NCBI RefSeq assembly: GCF_034424545.1
Contig: NZ_CP139971.1
Coordinates: forward strand, 62,001-126,000
Source of the DNA: Trinickia caryophylli
GTDB lineage: Bacteria > Pseudomonadota > Gammaproteobacteria > Burkholderiales > Burkholderiaceae
DNA: 64,000 nucleotides
Direction: 5' to 3'
The notes beneath the pieces were generated by a model. It saw only the letters and a program-made list of their open reading frames with translations. It did not search any database and was not told where the DNA came from. Below, in pieces: positions 6,277 to 16,458 of the stretch. How positions within the stretch are numbered: position 1 is the stretch's first letter; every line of letters begins with the position of its first letter. The position numbers and the translations under genes are program-made.

Positions 6277-9162
6277 ATGCAAACCGAAACGCGCTCCGTC
6301 GTACGCGAGCCAAGCGTCGGCCGCTGGGCTACCGCCATCGTGCTGCTCTTGCTGGGTATCCCGATGGCGGTGGGTGGCGTGCAACTGCTCATGCTGGGCG
6401 GCAGCGGCTATTACCTGATCGCCGGGGCTGTACTGATCGTCATCGCGCTGCTGCTCGCGGCGCGGTGCGCAGTGGCTGCCGCATGGCTTTACGCCGCCTT
6501 CCTGTTCGGCTCGACCGTCTGGGCAGTTGCCGAGGTTGGATTCGATTGGTGGCCGCTCGTGCCCCGGCTTTGGATCTGGTGGCTGCTCGGCTTGTGGATG
6601 CTCGCGCCCTGGAGCGGCACGAGGCCCGCACGCTACCGTGCACGCCTGCTGCGCCCCGATGCGCCGGCCGCCGAGCCGCCCGTCGCTGCTGGTCCCATTA
6701 CCGAGGATGCCGGCTTGCGGCGCAGGCGCCGGGCCGCGTGCGCGGGGCTCGGCATCGCGGTCGCATTGACAGCGGTTGCCGGCATCGCCTCGCTTGTCGT
6801 CGATCGGCACGATCTGAACGGCACGCTCGCACTTGATCGCAACGTGCCGCAGCCGCCTCCGATCCCCGCTGTGGCTCCGGGCGACTGGCCGAGCTATGGG
6901 CGCACGCAGCTTGGCGACCGCTATTCGCCGCTCACCCAGATCACGCCGGCCAACGCCGGGCAGTTGAAGCAAGCCTGGGTATTGCATACCGGCGACCAGC
7001 GCGGGCCGGGAGACCCCATCGAGACGACAGACGAGAACACGCCGCTCAAGGTCGGCAACACGCTTTTCATCTGCACGCCGCACAGCAAGGTGCTGGCAGT
7101 GGACGCCACAACAGGCGAGGTGCGTTGGCGCTTCGATCCTCAGATTCAGAGCCCGGTGGGCTTCGGTCATTTCGAGCATATGACCTGCCGCGGCGTTTCT
7201 TACTATGACGAAGCGGCTTACTCCGACGCGGGGGCAGCCGCTGGTGCGGCAACGCCGGAAAGCCCGGCCTCTTCGGCCGAAGGCGGATCCGCCTCCGCTT
7301 CGACACAGGCGGCCGAAAGCGCTTCGAGCTCCGTCGCCGCATCGGCGGCAGGCCGCTCATCGGCATCGGGCGCCGTCTCGGGGCCCGCGCCCCAGGGCGC
7401 CTCGCCCGCGATGGCCGGCAACGCTTCAGGGGCGGCCGCCGCGGTCGCGACCGGCGCCATAGGCGCGACCCAGGGCGCTTCGGCAACCGCCGCATCGGCG
7501 ACCGTAGCTGCTTCGGCCAGCCCGGCATCGAGCGCGGCGGCGTCGACGGCGTCGGGCACCGCGGAAGCTTCCGGCGCGGTGCCGGCCGCGGCGGGCGGAT
7601 CGGGCGAATCGGGCGGATCGGCCGGCGCCACGCGCGCGCCGGCGCAAGCCGCGCAGGCGGCCTGCCCGCGGCGGATCTTCCTGCCCACGGCCGACGCCCG
7701 CCTGATCGCGCTCGATGCCGACACCGGCAAGGTTTGCGACGGCTTCGGCACGCATGGTGTCGTCGACCTGCGTGCGAACATCGGGCCCTTCACGGCAGGC
7801 GGCTACTACTCGACTTCGCCGCCGATGGTAACGCGCAACCTGGTCGTCATCGGCGGGCATGTGACCGACAACGAATCGACGAACGAGCCGAGCGGGGTCA
7901 TGCGCGCGTACGACGTGCATGACGGGCACCTCGTCTGGAACTGGGACGCGGGCCGCCCCGACGATACGGCGCCGATCGCGGCCGACAAGTTTTATACGCG
8001 CAATTCGCCGAACATGTGGACGGTGGCGAGCGTGGACGAGCGGCTCGGCTTGATTTATCTGCCGATGGGCAACCAGACGCCGGACCAGTGGGGCGGCAAC
8101 CGCACGCCGCAAGCGGAGCGCTTCGGAGCCGGCGTAGTGGCGCTCGATCTCGCCACCGGGCGCGTGAAGTGGTCCTATCAATTCACGCATCACGATCTGT
8201 GGGACATGGACGTCGGCGGTCAGCCCACGTTGATGGACCTGCAGACCGCGAGCGGCGTGAAGCCCGCGCTGCTGGCCTCGACGAAACAGGGCAGTATTTA
8301 TGTGCTCGACCGTCGGACGGGGGCGCCGCTCATGCCCATCACCGAGACGCCCGTGCCGCAGGGGGCGGGAAAAGGGGATCGCACGTCGCCCACGCAGCCG
8401 GTTTCCGCGCTCAACTTCAACCCGCCGCGTGTGCATGAAAGCGACATGTGGGGCGCGACGCCGTACGACCAGCTCTGGTGCCGGCTGGAATTCCGTTCGC
8501 TGCGCTACGACGGCGCATTCACGCCGCCCTCGGAAAAAGGCACGCTCGTCTTCCCGGGCAATTTCGGCGCCTTCGACTGGGGCGGCATCTCGGTCGATCC
8601 GGTGCGGCAGATCCTGTTCGCGAATCCCAATTACATGGCCTTCATTTCCCGGCTGATTCCGCGCGACAAGGTACCGGCGGTCGGTCACGAACACGGCAGC
8701 GAGACGAGCGGAATCAAGCAGGCGAAGGGGGCGCCCTACGGAATCGAGCTCAATCCGTTCCTTTCGCCGCTCGGCGTGCCTTGCCAGGCACCGCCTTGGG
8801 GCTATGTCGCGGGCGTCGATCTGACGAGCGGCAAGATCGTCTGGAAGCACAGGAACGGCACGATCCGCGATAGCGCGCCCCTTCCCATCCCGTTCAAGCT
8901 CGGTGTGCCGAGCCTCGGTGGGACGATCGCGACAGCGGGCGGCGTGGGGTTCCTGTCCGGCACGCTCGACTACTATCTGCGCGCCTACGATCTCTCGACG
9001 GGCAAGCAGCTTTGGCAGGCGCGCCTGCCGGCAGGCGGGCAGGCCACCCCGATGACGTACGCGGATGCCAGCGGCAAGCAGTACGTGCTCGTGGCCGCGG
9101 GCGGCCACGGCTCGCTCGGCACGCGCACGGGGGACGCGGTCGTCGCCTATACGCTGCCCTGA
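6277..9162 (+). CDS. gcd: membrane-bound PQQ-dependent glucose (or quinate-type) dehydrogenase with long Ala/Ser insertion
   Basis: This 961-residue quinoprotein oxidises aldoses at the outer face of the inner membrane and passes electrons to ubiquinone. Residues 17-113 form about five membrane helices. The beta-propeller starts near residue 200 (DWPSYGRTQLGDRYSPLTQI) and carries family strands such as HMTCRGVSYY, MWTVASVDERLGLIYLPMGN and QFTHHDLWDMDVGGQP. E. coli Gcd has 796 residues; the excess is a low-complexity Ala/Ser/Gly/Pro segment at about 312-462 (7210-7663), placed between HMTCRGVSYY and CPRRIFLPTADARL, where Gcd has a short loop. The reading frame is intact on both sides. It may act on glucose for gluconate production and mineral-phosphate release; quinate or shikimate use cannot be excluded. 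No PQQ biosynthesis genes are in the window. Confidence 0.9.
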   Translation: MQTETRSVVREPSVGRWATAIVLLLLGIPMAVGGVQLLMLGGSGYYLIAGAVLIVIALLLAARCAVAAAWLYAAFLFGSTVWAVAEVGFDWWPLVPRLWIWWLLGLWMLAPWSGTRPARYRARLLRPDAPAAEPPVAAGPITEDAGLRRRRRAACAGLGIAVALTAVAGIASLVVDRHDLNGTLALDRNVPQPPPIPAVAPGDWPSYGRTQLGDRYSPLTQITPANAGQLKQAWVLHTGDQRGPGDPIETTDENTPLKVGNTLFICTPHSKVLAVDATTGEVRWRFDPQIQSPVGFGHFEHMTCRGVSYYDEAAYSDAGAAAGAATPESPASSAEGGSASASTQAAESASSSVAASAAGRSSASGAVSGPAPQGASPAMAGNASGAAAAVATGAIGATQGASATAASATVAASASPASSAAASTASGTAEASGAVPAAAGGSGESGGSAGATRAPAQAAQAACPRRIFLPTADARLIALDADTGKVCDGFGTHGVVDLRANIGPFTAGGYYSTSPPMVTRNLVVIGGHVTDNESTNEPSGVMRAYDVHDGHLVWNWDAGRPDDTAPIAADKFYTRNSPNMWTVASVDERLGLIYLPMGNQTPDQWGGNRTPQAERFGAGVVALDLATGRVKWSYQFTHHDLWDMDVGGQPTLMDLQTASGVKPALLASTKQGSIYVLDRRTGAPLMPITETPVPQGAGKGDRTSPTQPVSALNFNPPRVHESDMWGATPYDQLWCRLEFRSLRYDGAFTPPSEKGTLVFPGNFGAFDWGGISVDPVRQILFANPNYMAFISRLIPRDKVPAVGHEHGSETSGIKQAKGAPYGIELNPFLSPLGVPCQAPPWGYVAGVDLTSGKIVWKHRNGTIRDSAPLPIPFKLGVPSLGGTIATAGGVGFLSGTLDYYLRAYDLSTGKQLWQARLPAGGQATPMTYADASGKQYVLVAAGGHGSLGTRTGDAVVAYTLP

Positions 9163-9563
9163 GCGCAGGCGGCCTCGCGCGCGCATTGCACAGCCCATGC
9201 GTGCGGGGCCGCTCGCATACGGGCGGGGCGATAGCGGGTGGGGACATGCCGGGCGGCCCCCGCGTACGATGCACGGCGAACCCGCGAGCAGGCGGATGGT
9301 TCGGTCGATGCCCGCCGCACGCCGCTTCTCCGAAGAATTGGGCAAGAACCCGAGAGAATCGGGCATGCGCGATTGCCGTCTATCCCGCACACTTCCGGGA
9401 TCGCCGCGGCCGCCTGCGGGGCGTCGCGCCTTGCGGCGCTGCCGGCGAATAAAGCAAGAACGCCCTACACCGCGCTTCCCCGCCAATCGAACCGTGCTTC
9501 ACTGAAGTCCGGACGGACGCCGACGCGGGCGAACGATCACGCAAATCCTTTTCGGAGCTGCCG
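9163..9563. other. intergenic stretch without recognised gene
   Basis: About 400 bases between the PQQ dehydrogenase and the iron-sulfur subunit gene. I see no supported gene and no clear terminator. The promoter of the iorAB-like pair presumably lies in its right part. Confidence 0.5.
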
Positions 9564-10025
9564 ATGTCCACGTCTTTCGTTTTGAACGGCAAACCCACTA
9601 CACTCGATGCCGATCCCAACATGCCGTTGCTGTGGGCCATCCGCGAAGTCGCGGGCCTGCATGGAACGAAGTTCGGTTGCGGGATGGCGCAATGCGGCGC
9701 TTGCACCGTGCATCTCGACGGCGAGGCGACACGCTCGTGCGTGCTGCCGCTCGCATCCGTCGCCGGCCGCCACGTGACGACGATCGAAGGCTTGCAGACG
9801 AAGCCAGCCAAGGCGGTGCAGGCTGCCTGGGTGAAATTGCAGGTGCCGCAATGCGGCTACTGCCAATCCGGCCAGATCATGTCGGCCACGGCGCTGCTCT
9901 CGCGCAATCCGGCGCCGAGCGACGCCGACATCGACACCGCGATGAGCGGCAACATCTGCCGCTGTGCGACCTACACGCGCATTCGCGCCGCCATCCATGA
10001 CGCAGCCGATTCGATGAAGGGATAA
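9564..10025 (+). CDS. iorA: isoquinoline 1-oxidoreductase-like [2Fe-2S] subunit
   Basis: The 153-residue protein is the small subunit of a xanthine-oxidase-family molybdenum hydroxylase. It carries both [2Fe-2S] clusters: plant-type ferredoxin cysteines in [15 protein letters not shown] and a later C in SCVLP, and the helical-bundle cysteines in [10 protein letters not shown] and [13 protein letters not shown]. It passes electrons from the molybdenum subunit to an acceptor. The next gene begins four bases after its stop, so the two are co-translated. Exact substrates of these two-subunit enzymes vary (isoquinoline, aldehydes, nicotinate). Confidence 0.92.
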   Translation: MSTSFVLNGKPTTLDADPNMPLLWAIREVAGLHGTKFGCGMAQCGACTVHLDGEATRSCVLPLASVAGRHVTTIEGLQTKPAKAVQAAWVKLQVPQCGYCQSGQIMSATALLSRNPAPSDADIDTAMSGNICRCATYTRIRAAIHDAADSMKG

Positions 10026-10028
10026 GCC

Positions 10029-12230
10029 ATGACGACGACGGATACCGATATCGCCGAGTTGCCGTTGCCGGCCCGCCGCCGGTTTCTGAAAGGCGTGGGC
10101 GGCGCGGGCCTGCTCGCGCTCACCATCGGCTTCGAATGGAGCGCCGTGCCGCGCGCCGCCGAGGCCGCAACCGCACCCGGGACGACCTTTGCGCCGAACG
10201 CATTTCTGCGTGTGAGCCCCGACAACCGCGTCACCGTGATCGCCAAGCACGTGGAGATGGGGCAGGGTGCTTACACGGGCATTGCGACGATCGTTGCCGA
10301 GGAACTCGACGCCGACTGGTCGCAGGTCAGCGTGGAGAGCGCACCGGCCGACGCGAGCCGCTACGCGAACCTGGCGTTCGGCAAGATTCAGGGCACGGGC
10401 GGCAGCTCGGCCATGGCGAACTCGTGGATGCAACTGCGCGAGGCCGGCGCCAAGGCGCGTGCCATGCTCGTCACCGCGGCCGCCCAGCAGTGGAAGGTGC
10501 CGGAATCGTCGCTCACGGTCGAGCGCGGCGTGGTCACGCACAAGGCCAGCGGGCGCCATGCGACGTTCGGGGCGCTCGCGCCGGCAGCCGCGAAACTGCC
10601 GGTTCCTCAGACGGCGAAGCTGAAAGATCCGGCCGACTTCACGCTGATCGGCAAGCAGATTCCACGGGTCGACGCGACGCCGAAAACGAACGGCACGGCA
10701 CAGTTCACGCTCGACGTTGCATTGCCGGGCATGCTCGTGGCGCTGATGCAGCGGCCCCCGCTTTTCGGCGCGACGGTGAAGTCGTTCGACGCATCGGCTG
10801 CGAAGGCGGTGCCGGGCGTCGTCGACGTGGTGCAGGTGCCGCGTGGCGTGGCCGTCGTCGCCAAGAGCTTCTGGGCCGCGAAACAGGGCCGCGATGCGCT
10901 GAAAGTCGAATGGGACGACACGCAGGCCGAAAAGCGCAGTTCGTCGGCCATCATGGGCGAGTATAGAAAACTTGCGGAAACGGCGGGCAAGCCTGCCCGC
11001 GTGGAAGGCGATGCCTCGAAGGCGATCGGCGCCGCCGCCCGCAAAATTTCGGCGTCCTACGAATTTCCGTATCTGGCGCATGCGCCGATGGAGCCGCTCG
11101 ATGCGGTCGTCAAGCTGACGGCCGACCGCTGCGAAATCTGGGCCGGCGACCAGTTTCAAACCATCGACCAGGGCAACGCCGCACGGGTTGCCGGGCTCGC
11201 CCCGGACAAGGTCGCGATCCACACGCTCTACGCCGGCGGCAGTTTTGGGCGGCGCGCCAATGCGGAATCCGACTACATCGTCGAAGCGGTGTCGATCGCC
11301 AAGGCGATGGGGGCGAACGGTACGCCGATCAAACTGCAATGGACACGCGAAGACGACATCCACGGCGGGCGCTACCGTCCGATGTATTTTCACAAGCTCG
11401 AGGCGGGTTTGAGTGCGGATGGGCAATTGACGGGTTGGCGCCATCGCATCGTCGGCCAGTCGATCGTCGCCGGCACGCCGTTTCAGGCGATGGTGAAAGA
11501 CGGCATCGACGCGACCTCGGTGGAGGGCGCGGCCAACATCGGGTACGCGATTCCGAACATCTCGGTCGAACTGACGACGACGCAAAGCCCCGTGCCCGTG
11601 CTGTGGTGGCGCGTGGTAGGCAGCTCGCACACGGCTTATGCCGTCGAGGCATTCATCGACGAAGCCGCGCATGCGGCGGGGAAAGACCCGTACACGTTCA
11701 GGCGCGAGCTGCTTGCGCACGAGCCGCGCATGCGGGCCGTGCTCGATATGGCGGCCGAGAAGGCCGGCTGGAGCGATAAGCCGTTGCCGCGGGGCAAGGG
11801 GCGCGGCATTGCCGTGGCCGAGGCGTTCAAGAGCTATGTCGCGCAGGTGGCCGAAGTGACGGTGGACAAGGAAGGCAAGGTCAAGGTCGACCGTGTCGTC
11901 TGTGCTGTCGATTGCGGAACGGCGATCAACCCGGACGTCATCGCGGCGCAGATGGAAGGCGGCATCGGCTTCGGCCTCGGCGCCGTGCTCTACAGTGCGA
12001 TCACGCTCAAGGACGGCCGTGTGGAGCAGAACAACTTCGACGGTTACCAGGTGCTGCGCATGGACGCGATGCCGAAGGTCGAGGTGCATATCGTGCAGTC
12101 GGGCCTCCCCCCGACCGGCGTGGGCGAGCCCGGTGTGGCGCCGATTGGCCCCGCCGTTGCCAATGCCGTGTTCGCGGCCACGGGCAAGCGCAACTACGTG
12201 CTGCCGATGCAGCGCACGAGCGAGGCCTGA
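10029..12230 (+). CDS. iorB: isoquinoline 1-oxidoreductase-like molybdopterin subunit, Tat-exported
   Basis: The 733-residue large subunit begins with a twin-arginine leader ([14 protein letters not shown]), so the folded enzyme is exported to the periplasm. Molybdenum-domain motifs include [56 protein letters not shown] and the C-terminal [17 protein letters not shown] with the catalytic glutamate. It is a member of the aldehyde oxidase/xanthine dehydrogenase group lacking a FAD subunit, so electrons probably go to a cytochrome or quinone. It forms a two-gene operon with the iron-sulfur subunit and is followed by a two-component system on the same strand. Confidence 0.92.
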   Translation: MTTTDTDIAELPLPARRRFLKGVGGAGLLALTIGFEWSAVPRAAEAATAPGTTFAPNAFLRVSPDNRVTVIAKHVEMGQGAYTGIATIVAEELDADWSQVSVESAPADASRYANLAFGKIQGTGGSSAMANSWMQLREAGAKARAMLVTAAAQQWKVPESSLTVERGVVTHKASGRHATFGALAPAAAKLPVPQTAKLKDPADFTLIGKQIPRVDATPKTNGTAQFTLDVALPGMLVALMQRPPLFGATVKSFDASAAKAVPGVVDVVQVPRGVAVVAKSFWAAKQGRDALKVEWDDTQAEKRSSSAIMGEYRKLAETAGKPARVEGDASKAIGAAARKISASYEFPYLAHAPMEPLDAVVKLTADRCEIWAGDQFQTIDQGNAARVAGLAPDKVAIHTLYAGGSFGRRANAESDYIVEAVSIAKAMGANGTPIKLQWTREDDIHGGRYRPMYFHKLEAGLSADGQLTGWRHRIVGQSIVAGTPFQAMVKDGIDATSVEGAANIGYAIPNISVELTTTQSPVPVLWWRVVGSSHTAYAVEAFIDEAAHAAGKDPYTFRRELLAHEPRMRAVLDMAAEKAGWSDKPLPRGKGRGIAVAEAFKSYVAQVAEVTVDKEGKVKVDRVVCAVDCGTAINPDVIAAQMEGGIGFGLGAVLYSAITLKDGRVEQNNFDGYQVLRMDAMPKVEVHIVQSGLPPTGVGEPGVAPIGPAVANAVFAATGKRNYVLPMQRTSEA

Positions 12231-12325
12231 GGCTGCGCGGCGCGGCCGCCGGTGGACCGTCGATGCAATGCCGGTGCTGTTCGGCATAGAATCGTGGCGG
12301 ATTCAACGGCGGTCGCGAGCGTGCC

Positions 12326-13003
12326 ATGCGGATACTGGTCATTGAGGACGAGCCGAAAACGGGCGCGTACCTGAAAAAAGGCTTCCAGGAGTCGGGCCTC
12401 TCGGTCGACGTCGCGAACGACGGCGCCGCGGGGCTCGCGCTTGCGAAGGAAGAGGACTACGACGTCATCGTTCTCGACGTGATGCTGCCGACGATGGACG
12501 GTTGGTCGGTGCTGAAGGCGCTGCGTGCATTCCGCATCACGCCCGTGCTCTTTCTGACGGCGCGCGACGATATCGCCGATCGTGTGCGCGGCCTCGAACT
12601 GGGCGCGGACGATTACCTCGTCAAACCGTTTGCCTTCGTCGAGCTGCTCGCGCGCGTGCGCACGCTGGCGCGGCGCGGCCCCCCACGCGAGAGCGAAGTG
12701 CTGAGCGTGGCCGACCTCGAGATCGACGTCAACCGGCGGCGCGTGCGGCGAGGCTCGGCGCGTATCGATCTGACGCCGCGCGAGTTCGCACTGCTGCAAC
12801 TGCTCATGCGCCACCAGGGCGAGGTACTGAGCCGCACGCAAATCGCTTCCTATGTCTGGGACATGAACTTCGACAGCGATACGAACGTCGTCGAAGTGGC
12901 CATCCGCCGCCTGCGGCTCAAGATCGACGAGGACTTCCCCGTCAAGCTGATCCAAACGGTCCGGGGTGTCGGCTACGTCATCGAAGCGAAAGAGACGCCC
13001 TGA
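12326..13003 (+). CDS. OmpR-family response regulator (heavy-metal type)
   Basis: The 225-residue regulator has a receiver domain (acidic pocket EDE at the start, phospho-acceptor in [13 protein letters not shown] near residue 51, lysine in YLVKPFAF) and a winged-helix output domain ([20 protein letters not shown]). It resembles CusR/IrlR regulators controlling metal or drug efflux. Its stop overlaps the kinase start (TGATG), showing translational coupling. It lies about 95 bp after the iorB-like gene; whether it controls that operon is open. Confidence 0.92.
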   Translation: MRILVIEDEPKTGAYLKKGFQESGLSVDVANDGAAGLALAKEEDYDVIVLDVMLPTMDGWSVLKALRAFRITPVLFLTARDDIADRVRGLELGADDYLVKPFAFVELLARVRTLARRGPPRESEVLSVADLEIDVNRRRVRRGSARIDLTPREFALLQLLMRHQGEVLSRTQIASYVWDMNFDSDTNVVEVAIRRLRLKIDEDFPVKLIQTVRGVGYVIEAKETP

Positions 13004-14445
13004 TGGCGAGCCGCTCGCTGAGCGCCCGGCTCGCCCTTGCCTTCGCCGGGATCACGTTGGCGGTCTTCGCGATCGTCGGTGGCGTGCTCTATTACGCGCT
13101 CGATCGCCAGGTCAAGGCACAGGACGATCTCGACATCGTGCTGATCGCGCGGCATCTGCGGCGCCTCGCCCAGGAGCTCGATACGCAGGCCGATCTGCGT
13201 GTGCATGCGGACCGGCTCACGAGCCAGGTGCTCGGCAATCCGGCCATGTCGCTCGAGATCGTCGACGCGGGCGGCAACGTCCTCGTCGAGCACAACCGCG
13301 GCGCGGCTTCGGAGCCGGCGGTGCCGGGCAGCATGACCGGCATGCCGGTGCCTGCCTCGGCACGTATCACGGAACAATCGATCGTCGAGTGGCGCGCGCC
13401 GCGCGGGGCACCCGTACGCGGGCTTGCTTCGGCGATGCAACTGCGCGACGGCACGACGGTGACCGCTGTCGTGGCGCGCGACATGAGCGACCGCTGGCGC
13501 CTGCTCGATCGCTACCGGGAGCGCCTTTACGCGGTCGGGCTCACGGGCGCGCTGCTGGCGCTCGCATTGGGCTGGGCGCTCGCGCGCGAAGCGCTGCGTC
13601 CCTTGCGCGAAATGGCCGCAAGCGCGGCCGGCATCACGGTGGAGCGCCTCGATGCGCGTATCGAAGCCGACGAGCTGCCGTCGGAGCTGGCGGCATTGCG
13701 CGATTCGCTCAACGCCATGCTCGCGCGTCTGCAACGCGGCTTCGATCGTCTCTCCCAGTACACCGCCGATCTCGCGCACGACATGCGTACGCCGCTCGGC
13801 AATCTGCGCGGCTCGACCGAGGTCGCGCTCGCCCGGCCCCGATCCGTGGACGAATATCAGACAGTGCTCGCATCGAACCTCGAAGAGTGCGAGCGGATAT
13901 CGCGCATGATCGAAAGCGTGCTTTTTCTGGCGCGCGCAGAGCATCCTCAGTTCGTCACGCGCATGCGGGAGATCGACGCGTTCGCGGAACTCACGCACGT
14001 GGCGCAGTATTTCGAGGGCATTGCCGACGAGGCCGGCGTGAGCCTGCGCGTTGCGGGCGGCGGCACGCTGCGTGCGGATGTCGACCTTCTGCGCCGCGCG
14101 CTCGGCAACCTCGTCTCGAACGCGATCCGCTACACACCGCGCGGCAAGCAGATCGTGCTCGAGGCGCGGACGCAGCCCGACGCGGTGCGCATTGCCGTTA
14201 TCAATGCGGGCCCGCCGATTGCGCCGGCGTTGCTCGAACGCATTTTCGATCGCTTCTATCGCGCCGACCCGGCGCGCCAGAGCGATCCGTCGTTCTCTGG
14301 ATCGACGGGCCTGGGTCTTGCCATCGTCCGCACGATCATGGGGTTGCACGGGGGTACCGTGCATGCCGAAAGCGATCGCGGCCATACGCGCTTCGTTCTT
14401 ACTTTTCCGGCGCATGTGGCGTCGATACATGAGGTACAGGCGTAA
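13003..14445 (+). CDS. heavy-metal-type sensor histidine kinase
   Basis: The 480-residue kinase has an N-terminal membrane helix (residues 9-32), a periplasmic region of roughly 140 residues, a second helix near 175-195, a HAMP linker, the H-box LAHDMRTPLGNLRG with the phospho-accepting histidine, and a HATPase domain with N, G1 and G2 boxes (LGNLVSNAIRYTPRG, STGLGLAIVRTIM). It is the cognate partner of the upstream regulator, with which it overlaps by one base. The architecture follows the IrlS/CusS group. Confidence 0.92.
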   Translation: MASRSLSARLALAFAGITLAVFAIVGGVLYYALDRQVKAQDDLDIVLIARHLRRLAQELDTQADLRVHADRLTSQVLGNPAMSLEIVDAGGNVLVEHNRGAASEPAVPGSMTGMPVPASARITEQSIVEWRAPRGAPVRGLASAMQLRDGTTVTAVVARDMSDRWRLLDRYRERLYAVGLTGALLALALGWALAREALRPLREMAASAAGITVERLDARIEADELPSELAALRDSLNAMLARLQRGFDRLSQYTADLAHDMRTPLGNLRGSTEVALARPRSVDEYQTVLASNLEECERISRMIESVLFLARAEHPQFVTRMREIDAFAELTHVAQYFEGIADEAGVSLRVAGGGTLRADVDLLRRALGNLVSNAIRYTPRGKQIVLEARTQPDAVRIAVINAGPPIAPALLERIFDRFYRADPARQSDPSFSGSTGLGLAIVRTIMGLHGGTVHAESDRGHTRFVLTFPAHVASIHEVQA

Positions 14446-14584
14446 CGCCGGCTGCCGTCGCGGTCTTCTCGCGGAGCAAGGCTCTCCGGCGCAGATGGGC
14501 GGCTTGGCCGCGCAGTTGCACATTTATACGGTCTACGCGAGAGCGCGCAAATGTTGGGGGGCGATTTCGTCAGGACTCCGTGAC

Positions 14585-14824
14585 TCATGGGATGGTTGCA
14601 CGGTTTGCGCTTTCGGTTGATGGACGCCTCCCTACCGGCGCTGCTCCGATGCGATTGCCGTAACGCGAGGCGGCAATCTTGAGCGCCGAGATGCGACGCG
14701 GCGAGAATTCGCTGTTCGAAAACGCAACCCTGACCTGCGCCATGCAGTGCGCCTGCTCGTCAGTCCAGCACATATGTCGCTTCTTGGCCATACGGTAGCT
14801 GACAACTTGGTTCACCGCGGATTC
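14585..14824 (-). pseudogene. C-terminal remnant of an ISKra4-like transposase
   Basis: The minus-strand frame reads ESAVNQVVSYRMAKKRHMCW and then TDEQAHCMAQVRVAFSNSEF, which resembles the last part of ISKra4-type transposases (a lysine-rich strand, a W-hydrophobic-GAH block, then QVR). A stop codon lies just upstream of the fragment and no other transposase part is visible, so it is a truncated remnant. The match is from memory of the family and needs a search. Confidence 0.45.
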
Positions 14825-14929
14825 GGCGTCTCAGACGACCAACAGAAAAATGAGAGTGGCCCGGCGGATGACCGCGCGACACGTAGTTCGACGCATGGGG
14901 AATGGCGTCTTCTTTCAAGGCTGATTCTC

Positions 14930-15250
14930 TCAGCCTGAGTGAGATTCCATTCCTGCTGTAGGCCAGCAGTGGATGAAAGGTCCCGATGTCCGTAGTCGGA
15001 ATGTCTCGGGAGATATAGCCGTCGTAAGCCACAATGTCGAGGTGAGTACCGGTTGCTTTCACATGGTCGAGTACATCCTCGAGAAGCGGGCCCCGAAATT
15101 TCGCGATTGGTGTCCAAGGCGTCGACGTAACTATCTCGTGCTGAACGACGACGGCTCCGAGGTGTATCCGATCGACGTGCTGCTCGGTTCGCAGATAGAA
15201 TGGGACCCGCATCGCTCGGTCGGCGATTTCGCATCGACCGTGATTCTCAA
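14930..15250 (-). pseudogene. degraded molybdopterin-binding oxidoreductase-like gene
   Basis: Within a minus-strand frame the stretch QHEIVTSTPWTPIAKFRGPL, LEDVLDHVKATGTHLDIVAY and DGYISRDIPTTDIGTFHPLL resembles small exported proteins with a truncated sulfite-oxidase-type molybdopterin domain. The normal continuation (KGPLFVIYPYD and the SRSVWQL end) and the signal peptide are absent or out of frame, and no start with a ribosome site is seen. It sits beside the transposase remnant, which suggests decay after an insertion or recombination event. Confidence 0.5.
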
Positions 15251-15389
15251 GCGGCGCTGGCAGCGAAACGGATTCGCAGACGCAGGAGACCGGCATCCCT
15301 GCGCATTCGATATCGCCTCGCAGTTGTGAGCGGCTCGCAGGCGGTGTCAGGTATATTCACCGGGTTCTTATCCTCACGGTATCCATTCA

Positions 15390-16259
15390 ATGGAATCAAG
15401 ACGCAAGACAGTGTGCGTCGTCGCGCCTGCGGGTGTGCCCGATCCGCAAGCCGTCGAGGCCGGCATCGCGCTCGTCGAAAGCTGGGGCTTCAGCGTCGCG
15501 ACGGGCGCGCATATCGGCAGCCGGTACCGCTATTTCGCCGGTACCGCCGAGGAGCGCGTGAACGATCTGCGGCGCGCCCTGATGGATCCGTCGATCGACA
15601 TCGTCTGGCTCGCGCGGGGGGGATTCGGTTGCGCGCATCTGCTCGAGCACCTACCCGACGAGATCGCGGCGCCGAAGACGATCATCGGTTTCTCCGACGC
15701 GACCTCGCTGTTCTGCGCCCTCGCAGACCGACCCGGCGTGCGCTTGTTGCATGGTCCGACATTCCACAGCCTGGCGACCAAGGTCGACGATGTGACGCGT
15801 GCCGACATGCGTACGGTCCTGACCGGCGGCGAACGCGCCGCGCTGAACCTGCGGCATTTGTCCGGAGCCCCTGGTGCGGTGCGGGGACGGCTGCGCGGAG
15901 GCAACGTGACGGTGCTCGCGAGCGTCGCGGGTACGCGCTGGTCGCTTTGCTCACGCGACGCGATCGTACTGCTGGAGGACGTGACGGAGTTCGGCTACCG
16001 GCTCGACCGCAGCCTGACGCAGCTGCGTCTGAGCGGTGCGTTCGACGGAGCCCGCGCGTTCGTGCTCGGGCAATTCACGCGCTGCCCGATCCCGGATGGC
16101 GCAGATTTCACGCTCGAGCAGATGCTTGTCGATGTGCTGGGCGGCTTCGGTCTGCCGATCTACTCGGGTCTGCCGATCGGACATGAACACCGCAACATCA
16201 CCTGGCAATACGGTAGCCACGCTGCTATCGAGAACGGCGCGATTCGGTTCGCCGAGTAG
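15390..16259 (+). CDS. ldcA: LD-carboxypeptidase (peptidase family S66)
   Basis: The 289-residue protein fits family S66, which removes the terminal D-alanine from muropeptide tetrapeptides in cell-wall recycling. The nucleophile serine lies in IIGFSDATSLF (S102), the glutamate in LLEDVTEFGYRLDRSL and the histidine in LPIGHEHRNITWQYG, the expected Ser-Glu-His set. There is no signal peptide, as for cytoplasmic LdcA. It stands alone, downstream of the scar region and convergent with the efflux operon. Confidence 0.9.
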   Translation: MESRRKTVCVVAPAGVPDPQAVEAGIALVESWGFSVATGAHIGSRYRYFAGTAEERVNDLRRALMDPSIDIVWLARGGFGCAHLLEHLPDEIAAPKTIIGFSDATSLFCALADRPGVRLLHGPTFHSLATKVDDVTRADMRTVLTGGERAALNLRHLSGAPGAVRGRLRGGNVTVLASVAGTRWSLCSRDAIVLLEDVTEFGYRLDRSLTQLRLSGAFDGARAFVLGQFTRCPIPDGADFTLEQMLVDVLGGFGLPIYSGLPIGHEHRNITWQYGSHAAIENGAIRFAE

Positions 16260-16458
16260 CGTCGAGTCTGGAGGGACAGGAACGCGTATTCAAAACCGGC
16301 GGTTGTTGAGATTCGCAGATTCCGCTAGCCATGGCGTCCCGCGAAGTAATGTTGGGACGTCGGTCCCGGCGTTGCGGGGCCGATGAGCCTACCCCAGCCG
16401 AAACTGGTGCCGCAACCGGGAAGCAAGCGGCCCCTTTGTGAGCCACCCCAACGCTTGC

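Noticed and set aside
7426..9486. A 686-codon minus-strand open frame opposite the PQQ dehydrogenase
   Set aside because: Antisense shadow caused by high GC; no start, domain or ribosome site.
9537..12287. A long open frame of about 916 codons on the minus strand opposite iorAB
   Set aside because: It is the antisense shadow of two well-supported plus-strand genes; its Arg/His-rich translation matches no family.
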